Shown here piece after piece: positions 27,801 to 34,818 of a DNA stretch of 64,000 nucleotides (its first letter is position 1; each line of letters opens with the position of its first letter). Source of the DNA: Anaerolineae bacterium (GTDB lineage: Bacteria > Chloroflexota > Anaerolineae > Aggregatilineales > Phototrophicaceae); NCBI GenBank assembly GCA_022843385.1, contig JALHNT010000021.1, forward strand, positions 62,001 through 126,000, read 5' to 3'. The notes beneath the pieces are model-generated. The model saw only the letters and a program-made list of their open reading frames with translations, had not been told where the DNA came from and searched no databases. The translations under genes and the position numbers were made by a program.

Positions 27801-30800
27801 AAGATTTGCCCGGCAATCTGCATGATCTGTTCCTGATAGACGCAGTTGTGGACAATGATGTTGTTCGCCACAAAGTTGTGGGTTGCTTCAACGGTCAGAT
27901 CATAAACGCGTTCCTCACCGGCTGGTTCAATCGTGCTGATGGCTTCCCAGGCAATACGGCTGAGTTGTTGAGTGCGTTCCAGATCAAGCGCCTCGGCGAC
28001 CGATTCAACAATATGCGATGCAATCCGTGGACGAGATCGCCCTTTTGGGAGTAAATGCTGACGATTCAAACCATAGTGGCGCATCAAGGCTTTAGCTGAC
28101 ATCGAAGTGGACGAATGCAGTTCAGCTAAGAAGGCTTGGCGCGAAATGGTGCGATGAACGATTGCCTTGCAGTCTACATCGCGTTTGATTGTGACCATAT
28201 TTGGGCGTAGCCAGGTCAAGAGTTGTGCCGTATCGTACACGGTGACTTGATAGGCATTCCGAACACCACGACTGGAAGTGTAGGTTGATACGTGAATGAC
28301 GGACGGAATTCCCAATCGCAGGAGCAGTGTCTGAATATCATGAGCCAATTGCTGTGAGATGGTCTTATAGTGGCAGAGTTTTCTGCCCATGTAGCCATCG
28401 CAATCCCAGAGCGAAGCCAGAAAGTATGCAATGTCTGCATTCGATAGTTGGAAAACAATAGGCGGCACAAATTTCTCTTGGCTGCGACATCCTCCTTTTT
28501 CCCGTCGAGCCAAACTTGCTGGATGCTTAAGACCAAGTTCGCGCATCCAGGCGAGTAGACTGGTTGTGCCCTTGCCACCACGTCGCCGGGTCATGATGCG
28601 CGTCACACCGTGTATCTGCGTCAGTGACGTTGGTTCAACATCCTCAAATGTTTCAAGACTACAGGCATATTCCTGCAACAGGTTTTCATCTTTGTTCACG
28701 AAATCGACAGAAGAGAATGAAGCCAGACTACCATCGGCAATCAAATAAGCCAGAACGCGCAGCTTACGCCTGTCGATTGAGAGGCTTTTTTCAGGTTCAA
28801 GCAATTGCATGGTTGTAGCAACATAGTCGCCTGCTTTCAATTCCTGAAGCTCACGCCAGCCGTTTTCAGTCAGGAATCGATGATCGGCAGTGGCCTTGAT
28901 GTGCATACCATTACTTAACTGGAGCCGGTAGACCGGCTTGATGCCATTATCAAACCAGCGTGCCACTCGCGCTGTGACAGGGTTCAACTGGTCATCGACT
29001 GACTGAATCTGGAAGTCTCCAATTCGATCCGCTAACTGGTCGATGCGATAACGCTGCCCGGTGCGAACATCGATCACCAGCGAATCACCAGCCACACAAA
29101 TTCCCATCGTCTCTTCCAGAATGGGCTGGAGAACAGCGTGCCTGTATTCAATCGGTTCTTCGCCGCGCAGTCGCTTGTTATAGGTCGGGATAAAGTCCAT
29201 CGGGCCGGGGCGATAAAGCGAGACCGCCGCCACGATATGCTCGAACTTGGTCGGGCGCATGTCGCGCAGCATCTGCTGCATCCCGCTGCTTTCAACCTGG
29301 AAGATGCCCACCGTATCGCCGCGCCCGATCAGCTCAAAGGTCTCCTTGAGCATCTTGTCCTGCACCGGATCACCACCTGGACGGTACGGCACACTGCTCA
29401 TGGTGTACTTGATGCCGTGATGCTTCTCGATCAGGTCACACGCTTTGCGGAAAATGGTCAGCGTCGAAAGGCCGAGGAAGTCGATCTTGAGCAGTCCAAT
29501 CGACTCGCAGGTTTCCATCGGGAACTGGGTAACGGCCTTGAGCGAACTTTCGCTGCCCGCTTCGCCTTCATCGTTCTTTTCCACTTTGGTCGGGCGGTGC
29601 AGCGGCAGATATTCCACCAACGGCTTATCGGCCACGATCACCCCGGCGGCATGGGTCGAGGCGTGGCGGCTGACCCCTTGCAGATGTTTGGCGGTGTCGA
29701 TGATCTGCTTGATCTCCGCCATGCTGTTGTACATCTGCTTGAGTTCCGGGTTTTCCTCGACATAGGTCATCAGCGGCTTGGGCTTGGGTTCAGTCGGGAT
29801 GAGCTTGGCCGCCTTGTTGACCACGTCCAGCGGCACACTTAAGGCGCGCCCGACATCGCGCACAGCGGCCTTCGCCCCCAGCGTCCCGAAGGTGATGATG
29901 GCGGCGACTTTGTCCTCGCCGTATTTCTGTGCCGTGTAGTTGATCATGTCCTCGCGCCGGTCATCAGGGAAGTCCATATCAATATCGGGCATACTGACGC
30001 GACCGGGATTGAGGAAACGCTCGAACAGTAGGTGATTTTCGATTGGGTCAATGTTGGTGATGCCCAGGCAATAGGCGGCCAGGCTGCCCGCGCCCGAACC
30101 GCGCACGTTCCACCAGATGTCGGCGTGTCGGGCGAACTGGCACAGATCCCACACGATTAGAAAGTAGGTGTTGAAGCCCATCGAGCCGATGATGCCCAAC
30201 TCGCGATCCAGCCGATCCCGGTAGACCGACTCATCCGCGTGGCTGCCAAAGCGCCAGCGCAGTCCCTTCTCGCACAGATGGCGCAGGAAGGTGTCGGAGT
30301 TATGCCCGGCAGGAACGGGGAATACCGGCAGGTGATACTGTTTGTCATCCAGATTCAGATCGCACATCTCGGCGATCTTCAGCGTATTGCTCAGGGCTTC
30401 CGGCGCGATCTTGCCGAAGAAGTTCGCCATCTCCTGCTGCGTCGTCAGGTGATAGCTGGCGTCGGACATCTTCAACCGGTCTTCATCGGTCTTCAGCGCC
30501 CCAGTCTGGATGCAGAGCAGCGTGTCGTGCGGATCGTAATCGGTCTCCAGCACATAATGGACATCATTGGTCGCCACCAGCGGCACATGGGTATGGTTGC
30601 TTTTGCCATACTCCAGCAGCCATTTGTTCAGCGTCTCCAGTTCCGGGATGTCGTGCTGCTGCAATTCGAGGTAGAAGTTCTCCTTGCCGAAGACATCCTG
30701 ATACCAGCCGATGATGTCTCGCGCCGCGTCATCCTGTCCCTGCATCACCATCGTCGGGATTTCCGCCGCCAGACAACCACTGGTGGCGATCAGCCCTTCG

Positions 30801-31198
30801 GCATGGGCCGCCAAGAGTTCGTGGTCAATGCGTGGGCGATAGTAGTAACCGCTTAACTGGGCTTCGCTGGCGAGCTTCAGCAGGTTCCGGTAGCCGGTCT
30901 CGTTCTGCGCCAGCAGCAGCATATGATGTGGGCGTTTATCGAGCTTCGGGTCTTTATCCTTGCGCGTCCGATCACGTTTGGTCAGATAGGCTTCGATGCC
31001 GATCAGCGGTTTGACCCCCGCCCCCTTGCAGGCGCGGTAGAAATCCATCACGCCGAACATCACCCCGTGATCGGTGATCGAGAGCGCCGGCATATTCAGC
31101 TCTTTGGCCCGATCTACCAGGCGATCAATCATGCTCAAACCATCCAACAGCGAGTATTCGGTGTGGACGTGAAGATGGACAAAGTTCTGTTCAGTCAT
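24827..31198 (-). CDS. dnaE: DNA polymerase III alpha subunit (DnaE) with two inteins
   Basis: The replicative polymerase catalytic subunit. The 2123-residue precursor contains inteins at residues 701-1118 and 1194-1618. The joined exteins make about 1280 residues. Order: N-terminal PHP domain (HLHVHTEYSLLDG, intact metal histidines); palm with catalytic aspartates in PDIDMDFPDDRREDM; fingers interrupted by the inteins at GI/CVYQEQ and FNK/SHAADY; helix-hairpin-helix region; OB-fold (GEIVSVRKLVTKNGDMMAVF). A Pro/Glu-rich linker (PPPPPPEFTPEP) and an extra C-terminal domain account for the length. The ATG is at 31198. Active enzyme needs two protein-splicing events. Both inteins are intact and should splice. 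Confidence 0.96.
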   Translation of the reverse strand: MTEQNFVHLHVHTEYSLLDGLSMIDRLVDRAKELNMPALSITDHGVMFGVMDFYRACKGAGVKPLIGIEAYLTKRDRTRKDKDPKLDKRPHHMLLLAQNETGYRNLLKLASEAQLSGYYYRPRIDHELLAAHAEGLIATSGCLAAEIPTMVMQGQDDAARDIIGWYQDVFGKENFYLELQQHDIPELETLNKWLLEYGKSNHTHVPLVATNDVHYVLETDYDPHDTLLCIQTGALKTDEDRLKMSDASYHLTTQQEMANFFGKIAPEALSNTLKIAEMCDLNLDDKQYHLPVFPVPAGHNSDTFLRHLCEKGLRWRFGSHADESVYRDRLDRELGIIGSMGFNTYFLIVWDLCQFARHADIWWNVRGSGAGSLAAYCLGITNIDPIENHLLFERFLNPGRVSMPDIDMDFPDDRREDMINYTAQKYGEDKVAAIITFGTLGAKAAVRDVGRALSVPLDVVNKAAKLIPTEPKPKPLMTYVEENPELKQMYNSMAEIKQIIDTAKHLQGVSRHASTHAAGVIVADKPLVEYLPLHRPTKVEKNDEGEAGSESSLKAVTQFPMETCESIGLLKIDFLGLSTLTIFRKACDLIEKHHGIKYTMSSVPYRPGGDPVQDKMLKETFELIGRGDTVGIFQVESSGMQQMLRDMRPTKFEHIVAAVSLYRPGPMDFIPTYNKRLRGEEPIEYRHAVLQPILEETMGICVAGDSLVIDVRTGQRYRIDQLADRIGDFQIQSVDDQLNPVTARVARWFDNGIKPVYRLQLSNGMHIKATADHRFLTENGWRELQELKAGDYVATTMQLLEPEKSLSIDRRKLRVLAYLIADGSLASFSSVDFVNKDENLLQEYACSLETFEDVEPTSLTQIHGVTRIMTRRRGGKGTTSLLAWMRELGLKHPASLARREKGGCRSQEKFVPPIVFQLSNADIAYFLASLWDCDGYMGRKLCHYKTISQQLAHDIQTLLLRLGIPSVIHVSTYTSSRGVRNAYQVTVYDTAQLLTWLRPNMVTIKRDVDCKAIVHRTISRQAFLAELHSSTSMSAKALMRHYGLNRQHLLPKGRSRPRIASHIVESVAEALDLERTQQLSRIAWEAISTIEPAGEERVYDLTVEATHNFVANNIIVHNCVYQEQIMQIAGQIFDYELGEADLMRRAVSKKKEKDLKKHRDIFLERGTHKGLDEDTINKIFDDIEFFANYGFNKCLVYDTEIVDADTGHKVKIGDIVTGKVNIQHTLTCDLDTLRLKPGRITAAMANGVKPVYRLKTQLGRQIEATANHPFYAFDGWRLLGELSVGDQIAVPRCIPINGSHAWADYEVIVLGHLLAEGNLTNPFSVYFYTSDEDQWRDYCENLEQFPNVQASTHQRRGMFDVYAKRRLRSASNSVVEWLERLKLRNTNSYTKFIPDEVFGLSNRQIALLIARMWEGDGHINESNSSLYYATSSIRMVHQLQHLLLRLGIVSRIRRVEFPYKDGRVGYQLFVTGYGNFCKFSQNIACHFISQKRRAMLSQMIAVEPTSVSSKDVVPVQVREIIQSAKESGKATWKDIAQTTGVAEREFYAVSHVPKSGYTHEVIGKLAGYFASDKLRRLADNDLYWDKVVSIESIGEQPTYDLTIEGSHNFIANDILVHNSHAADYAVITVQTAFLKTHYAAEYMTAMLSVHRDDIAKITTFLSECRRLGIPVLPPDVNYSEMDFDIQAQANRKRGIRFGLVAIKNAGESALMPIIAARRKGGVFNSLEEFCRRVDLRHVQKRTLESLVKVGALDSFGNRWQMAEPEALDRIVAFSADYHRDLEIGQMSMFGGSAGMSEDKLALPDVPRPPDREMLNWEKELLGLYASGRPVDKVREMLARMNNTQEVAFLKNPENAMSGKSVAIAGEIVSVRKLVTKNGDMMAVFHMEDWHDSAEGLDVVLFPRDWLKFSDMIGEGNVVVVGGELDTSRGDPQIKAKSITQNFNVMLPTDEISAPASSVEPPSWLDNSYDEETGEAPPPPPPEFTPEPSVVAPATQGAAAARTPTLEPQLVAARPTVDWTQVDGPDIDDLPPFGEEQLLPERWVMVYLQRSGDDEKDRRRLRKLHGILTQYPGHDRFTIVIEDRRQAFKMEFPQDTTDFCDELRQDILTIVADERNIAVFDRPQ
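26345..27619 (-). mobile_element. DnaE intein 2 (FNK/SHAA site), 425 residues
   Basis: Occupies DnaE residues 1194-1618, inserted between NYGFNK and SHAADY. It starts with Cys (CLVYDTEIVDADTG, block A). Block B is IEATANHPFYA with the T-x-x-H residues. LAGLIDADG motifs are VIVLGHLLAEGNL and ALLIARMWEGDGH, the first with Glu in the acidic position. A helix-turn-helix-like stretch (TWKDIAQTTGVAEREFY) follows. It ends YDLTIEGSHNFIAND then ILVHN, with Ser as the +1 nucleophile. DNA here is visibly poorer in G+C than the exteins: bases 26701-26760 hold 23 G/C of 60, against 35 of 60 at 29881-29940. All splicing residues are present. Confidence 0.93.
27845..29098 (-). mobile_element. DnaE intein 1 (GI/CVYQEQ site), 418 residues
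   Basis: Occupies DnaE residues 701-1118, between ETMGI and CVYQEQ. Its N-terminus is CVAGDSLVIDVRTGQ (block A). Block B is IKATADHRFLT. The endonuclease motifs are LRVLAYLIADGSL and AYFLASLWDCDGYM, both with Asp. A basic helical segment (SAKALMRHYGLNRQHLLPKG) separates them from the C-terminal splicing blocks VYDLTVEATHNFVAN and IIVHN, with Cys as the +1 residue. It shares order and phrases with intein 2 (LLLRLGI, PVYRL, LSN..IA), so the two are relatives. A homing-competent LAGLIDADG intein is likely. Confidence 0.93.
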
Positions 31199-31238
31199 AC
31201 CTTACCTGTAACCTGACCTGGACGGGGAGGGTGCCGGT

Positions 31239-31415
31239 CTATTTGCTGGATTCGCGCTGACACCAGATGGCGATCAGCACCCAGACGACAGCGATCACGG
31301 CGTTCCGTACCGATTGAAAGGTGATGTCATCGAGCAAAGCCGCCGCCATGAAGAAGAAGGCGATGACGATGCCGCCAAAGCTCAATAATTCAAAGATGGA
31401 TTTCGGTTGGCGCAT
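31239..31415 (-). CDS. Small two-helix membrane protein
   Basis: 58 residues. Two hydrophobic segments (SFGGIVIAFFFMAAALL and NAVIAVVWVLIAIWC) predict an inner-membrane hairpin. No family was recognised. Start chosen at ATG 31415 (MRQPKSIFE) with AAGGGAAA upstream. Longer frames run into the divergent gene at 31510. It lies 40 nt upstream of dnaE on the same strand and is preceded by an extended -10 at 31444-31452, so it may share a transcript with dnaE. Confidence 0.6.
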   Translation of the reverse strand: MRQPKSIFELLSFGGIVIAFFFMAAALLDDITFQSVRNAVIAVVWVLIAIWCQRESSK

Positions 31416-31443
31416 AGCTTTCCCTTGCATGGTGAGTGGCTTC

Positions 31444-31452
31444 ATTATAGCA
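31444..31452 (-). promoter_or_regulatory. Extended -10 promoter, minus strand
   Basis: The minus strand reads TGCTATAAT, a full extended -10, 29 nt before ATG 31415. It may drive the small membrane protein and dnaE. Confidence 0.55.
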
Positions 31453-31466
31453 TCAGCCAGCGGGTT

Positions 31467-31494
31467 TTGACTGCCCGCAGCACGAACAAATAAT
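31467..31494 (+). promoter_or_regulatory. Candidate promoter, plus strand
   Basis: TTGACT (31467-31472, 5 of 6 consensus), 16-nt spacer, AATAAT (31489-31494, 5 of 6). The leader to ATG 31510 would be very short and no ribosome site is obvious, so translation may be leaderless-like. Confidence 0.45.
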
Positions 31495-31509
31495 CGAGCA
31501 AAAAGCCGC

Positions 31510-33183
31510 ATGTCCGAACCGACTCAGCGTTACGGGACACTCCTCAGCTTCGCCCTCATTGATGTCACAGCTTGCATTCTCCTTGTCAACACCCTGATCC
31601 TTTCATTAGGCGGCAGCGTATCTGGCTGGAGCGTGCCGTTGGGGCTGCTGTTGGCTGGGCTGCTGCTGCTGTGGCGGGTGCGCCATCTGCCCAACCGGAT
31701 ACAGTGGTTTGTGTTGATGGGCGGCTGCGTAAGTGCATCATGGATCGGCCTCACCCTGCTGAATATACTGATTGTGGATGTCTCGTGGGATGGGCAGGCT
31801 TACCACGCCGAAGGCATCATTCAGGTGGCGCAAGGCTGGAATCCGATCCAACAGGCTGCTCCCTCGGAGAGCGTCTTTGCTACCTGGCTGACTTTTTTCA
31901 CCAAGGGGCCCTGGATTAACGCCGCGGCCATGCTTCAGTTCACTGGTTCGATTGAAGCGGGTAAAGCTGTCAATGCCTGGATGCTGCTGGCTTCGTTCAT
32001 GCTGGGCTTGAGCGCACTTTCGACCCTTCCTGGCTTAAGCCGCCGGATGGTCATCCTGTTCAGTCTGCTGCTGGCGCTCAATCCGGTCACGATTTACCAA
32101 CTCTTTTCCAACTATGTCGATGGCCTTCTGGCTTCTTGCCTGCTCATGCTGCTGCTTTTGTTCGTGCTGCTCGATCACCGAGTGGAGTGGGGGACGCTGC
32201 TGACATTGCTGCTGCTTTCGGTCATCATCCTGAACATCAAATTGAGTGCAGCGCTCTACTGGGGTGTGATCGTCGGCGGATACCTGCTCTGGCGCTGGTT
32301 CACGCGGCGTCAGGGTTTCGTCCGTTTGCTGGCGACGGTATTCCTGTCGGGACTCATCGGAACAGGCTGGGTGGGGTTTAACCCGTATATCAGCCAATAT
32401 GTTACCAACCAGATCACTCATCAAAACCCGTTTTACCCCACCACCTGGGATGCGCTCATTAACCTGCAATCCAACACTCCGGCCGGATTGGCTGAAGCGG
32501 ATCGCTTCGGTAAGCTCTTCTTGTCTCTCTTCGCCCGTTCAGCCGAGGGATTGAGTGCACCGCAGGTGAAGTGGCCTTTCACTGTCAATCCGGCTGAGCT
32601 GGACGCCTTTGGCATTACGTCACCCGAAACAGGCGGATTCGGTGTGGATGTGCGGGTTGGTGGATTCGGCCCCTGGTTCAGCGGTGCGCTGCTGCTGTCG
32701 CTGCTGATAGTTCTCCTAAGCATCCTCAAACCCATTCGCGATTTTCGGCTGCTGGCCTGGATGAGCGTGATTCTACTGGCGACAGTAGCGATACCCAGTG
32801 ATGGCTGGTGGGCGCGTTATGTGCCACAGTTGGGGTTTGTTCCAGTCTTGGTGGCCCTGCTTCTGCTGGCATCACAACCTGGTGGATGGCGGCGTTGGTT
32901 GGGCTATGCGTTGATGCTGACGCTGGCGCTCAACATCGGGATGGTCAGCCTGTCCTATATCAGTTCGATTCCTTATGACCAGGGACGACTTCGAGAGCAG
33001 TTTACACGCCTGGCGCTGGAAAGTCAGCAGTCCGTGCGGATCGTCAACTTCGGCTATTTCCCTGGAGTACAGTGGCGCTTCGATCAATGGGGCATTCAAT
33101 ATCAGGTCATGGTCGATCTGCCGTGTGGCGATGCGGAGCGCGAGAACATTGTGTATTCTGAGGCTAAAATCTGCCTGCCTTAA
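31510..33183 (+). CDS. Multi-pass membrane protein, GT-C glycosyltransferase-like
   Basis: 557 residues with roughly ten predicted membrane helices. The first large outside loop contains VSWDGQAYHAEGI, which resembles the acidic Asp-containing loop of GT-C fold transferases that use polyprenyl-phosphate sugars. The C-terminus (MVDLPCGDAERENIVY) has two cysteines. No close family was recognised, and assignment to GT-C is by pattern only. It starts at ATG 31510, divergent from the small membrane gene. The next gene, an aldo/keto reductase, begins 30 nt on and may be in the same unit. Confidence 0.7.
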   Translation: MSEPTQRYGTLLSFALIDVTACILLVNTLILSLGGSVSGWSVPLGLLLAGLLLLWRVRHLPNRIQWFVLMGGCVSASWIGLTLLNILIVDVSWDGQAYHAEGIIQVAQGWNPIQQAAPSESVFATWLTFFTKGPWINAAAMLQFTGSIEAGKAVNAWMLLASFMLGLSALSTLPGLSRRMVILFSLLLALNPVTIYQLFSNYVDGLLASCLLMLLLLFVLLDHRVEWGTLLTLLLLSVIILNIKLSAALYWGVIVGGYLLWRWFTRRQGFVRLLATVFLSGLIGTGWVGFNPYISQYVTNQITHQNPFYPTTWDALINLQSNTPAGLAEADRFGKLFLSLFARSAEGLSAPQVKWPFTVNPAELDAFGITSPETGGFGVDVRVGGFGPWFSGALLLSLLIVLLSILKPIRDFRLLAWMSVILLATVAIPSDGWWARYVPQLGFVPVLVALLLLASQPGGWRRWLGYALMLTLALNIGMVSLSYISSIPYDQGRLREQFTRLALESQQSVRIVNFGYFPGVQWRFDQWGIQYQVMVDLPCGDAERENIVYSEAKICLP

Positions 33184-33213
33184 AAAAGTCTGTTACAACA
33201 GGAGCGTTTTATC

Positions 33214-34269
33214 ATGGACTATCGCTTGTTGACCGGATCGGGGTTGAAAGTTCCGGTCCTCAGTTTTGGCACGGCCACCTTCGGCGGAAATCCACCTTTC
33301 TTCAGCGCCTGGGGACAAACCGACGTGTCCGAAGCGCGGCGGCTGATTGATCTGTGTATGGATGCCGGTGTCAACTTCTTCGATACTGCCGACATCTACT
33401 CCAACGGCGCATCGGAAAGTATCCTCGGCGAAGTGATTGCTGGACGCCGCGACAAGATGCTGATCGCTACCAAAGCCACCTTCCGCTTTGGCGAAGACAT
33501 CAATGATGTTGGCTCCTCGCGCTTTCATCTGGTGCGCTCACTGGAGGACAGTCTGCGCCGGCTCAGGACCGATTATGTGGACATCTACACCATGCATGGA
33601 TTTGATGCCCTGACCCCAGTCGAAGAAACGCTGCGGACGTTGGATGATATGGTACGCAGCGGCAAGGTGCGGTATCTGGCCTGTTCCAATTTCTCTGGTT
33701 GGCATCTGATGAAGTCGCTCGGCATCAGCGAAAAATACGGCTGGTCACGGTATGTTGCTCATCAGGCGCATTACTCCCTCATCGGACGTGAATACGAGTG
33801 GGAACTCATGCCGCTGGCACTCGATCAGAAGGTCAGTACGATTGTCTGGAGTCCGCTATCAGGCGGACGACTCGGTGGACGATTCCGTCGTGGACAGCCA
33901 ATGCCGTCCGACAGTCGCATTGCGCAGGGTGGGGGTGAGGGACCCACAATCCCCGAAGCATGGTTCTATCGCCTGATTGATGTTATGGATGAGATTGCGC
34001 TGGAAACTAACAAGAGTGTGCCGCAGATCGCGATCAACTGGTTGCTGCAGCGTCCGACAGTGGTCAACGTCATCATCGGTGCGCGTAACGAGCAACAACT
34101 CCGACAGAATTTAGGTGCAGTCGGCTGGAACCTGAGTGTGGAACAGGTAGCGCGACTGGATGCCGCCAGTCAGCGCGAAACCATCTATCCTTACTGGCAT
34201 CAGCGCGGCTTTATCGAACGGAATCCGACAGCGACGCCGCTCTATAGCGGCAGCTCAGGCGGAGAGTAG
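33214..34269 (+). CDS. Aldo/keto reductase
   Basis: A 351-residue NADPH-dependent oxidoreductase. The AKR tetrad is present: Asp and Tyr in [11 protein letters not shown], Lys in LIATKATF, His in YTMHGFD. The coenzyme end of the barrel is NVIIGARNEQQLRQN. It is a different subfamily from the AKR at 5199-6164, with GREYEWELMPLALDQ. It starts at ATG 33214 after CAGGAG. The last 15 bases overlap the end of the convergent STAS-like gene. The substrate is unknown. Confidence 0.92.
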   Translation: MDYRLLTGSGLKVPVLSFGTATFGGNPPFFSAWGQTDVSEARRLIDLCMDAGVNFFDTADIYSNGASESILGEVIAGRRDKMLIATKATFRFGEDINDVGSSRFHLVRSLEDSLRRLRTDYVDIYTMHGFDALTPVEETLRTLDDMVRSGKVRYLACSNFSGWHLMKSLGISEKYGWSRYVAHQAHYSLIGREYEWELMPLALDQKVSTIVWSPLSGGRLGGRFRRGQPMPSDSRIAQGGGEGPTIPEAWFYRLIDVMDEIALETNKSVPQIAINWLLQRPTVVNVIIGARNEQQLRQNLGAVGWNLSVEQVARLDAASQRETIYPYWHQRGFIERNPTATPLYSGSSGGE

Positions 34270-34692
34270 ATCGATTTCGTAGACTTCGGGGCGGTTGCGG
34301 GCGATGATACGGTAGGCGACGCTTAACGAATCGGCCTGAAACAGCCGCCCCATCACCGGTTCGTAACAGCGTGATAGTTCACGCAGGGCGCTGTTGATAA
34401 ACACATTCCCGCCCACCATGATGTGGATACCGCTGTTTCCTGGCATGGCCTCGATGATCTGGCGTAAATGCCCGATCACGTCTCCATCTGGAACCGCCGC
34501 GCTGGGGCGCATGATGCTGATGATGTCAACCTGGTGCTTGACGCTGGTCATCAGCTTGACTATCTCGTGTGTCGCGTGAAGCAGGTCAGCCCAATCCCAG
34601 TATTCACCGACATAGAGCCGAATGACGGTATGACCAGGATCGTCCCAGACTACTTTGAAACCCAGCATATTAATCCGTGTCCCCTGCGCCAT
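34255..34692 (-). CDS. STAS/SpoIIAA-like small protein
   Basis: 145 residues. The alternating strand-helix order (VVWDDPGHTVIRLYVGEYWDWADLL, VDIISIMRPSAAVP, GIHIMVGGNVFINSALREL) matches the SpoIIAA-like STAS group, which often holds stand-alone domains without the phosphorylatable Ser. No catalytic residue stands out. The start could be ATG 34692 or ATG 34668; neither ribosome site is decisive. The upstream region has a perfect TTGACA and a dyad. It overlaps the AKR gene by 15 bp tail to tail. Confidence 0.6.
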   Translation of the reverse strand: MAQGTRINMLGFKVVWDDPGHTVIRLYVGEYWDWADLLHATHEIVKLMTSVKHQVDIISIMRPSAAVPDGDVIGHLRQIIEAMPGNSGIHIMVGGNVFINSALRELSRCYEPVMGRLFQADSLSVAYRIIARNRPEVYEIDLLSA

Positions 34693-34731
34693 CTCACTTC
34701 AGTCGCGCTCGTTCATGATTCATTCACATCT

Positions 34732-34763
34732 ATTAGAGTAGCGGCTACTCGAAAGACTGTCAA
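34732..34763 (-). promoter_or_regulatory. Promoter with dyad between -35 and -10 (MerR-like layout)
   Basis: On the minus strand a perfect TTGACA (34758-34763) is followed after 20 nt by TCTAAT (34732-34737). The dyad GAGTAGC-n-GCTACTC (34736-34750) lies in the long spacer. This is the geometry of MerR-family activated promoters. It faces the STAS-like gene. A second small dyad AGAATC/GATTCT is at 34784-34800. Confidence 0.4.
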
Positions 34764-34818
34764 TTCAGATTAAGACCAACGTGAGAATCGTTGTGATTCT
34801 GGTATGTTAACAACTATT

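Noticed and set aside
26860..28818. Small open frames inside the DnaE intein regions
   Set aside because: They are shadow frames of the inteins with no start signals of their own.
33920..33950. Possible repeat inside the 33214 aldo/keto reductase (GGGGGTGAGGGACC)
   Set aside because: The translated GGEGPTIPE fits the variable loop of this AKR group, so repeat origin is not needed.
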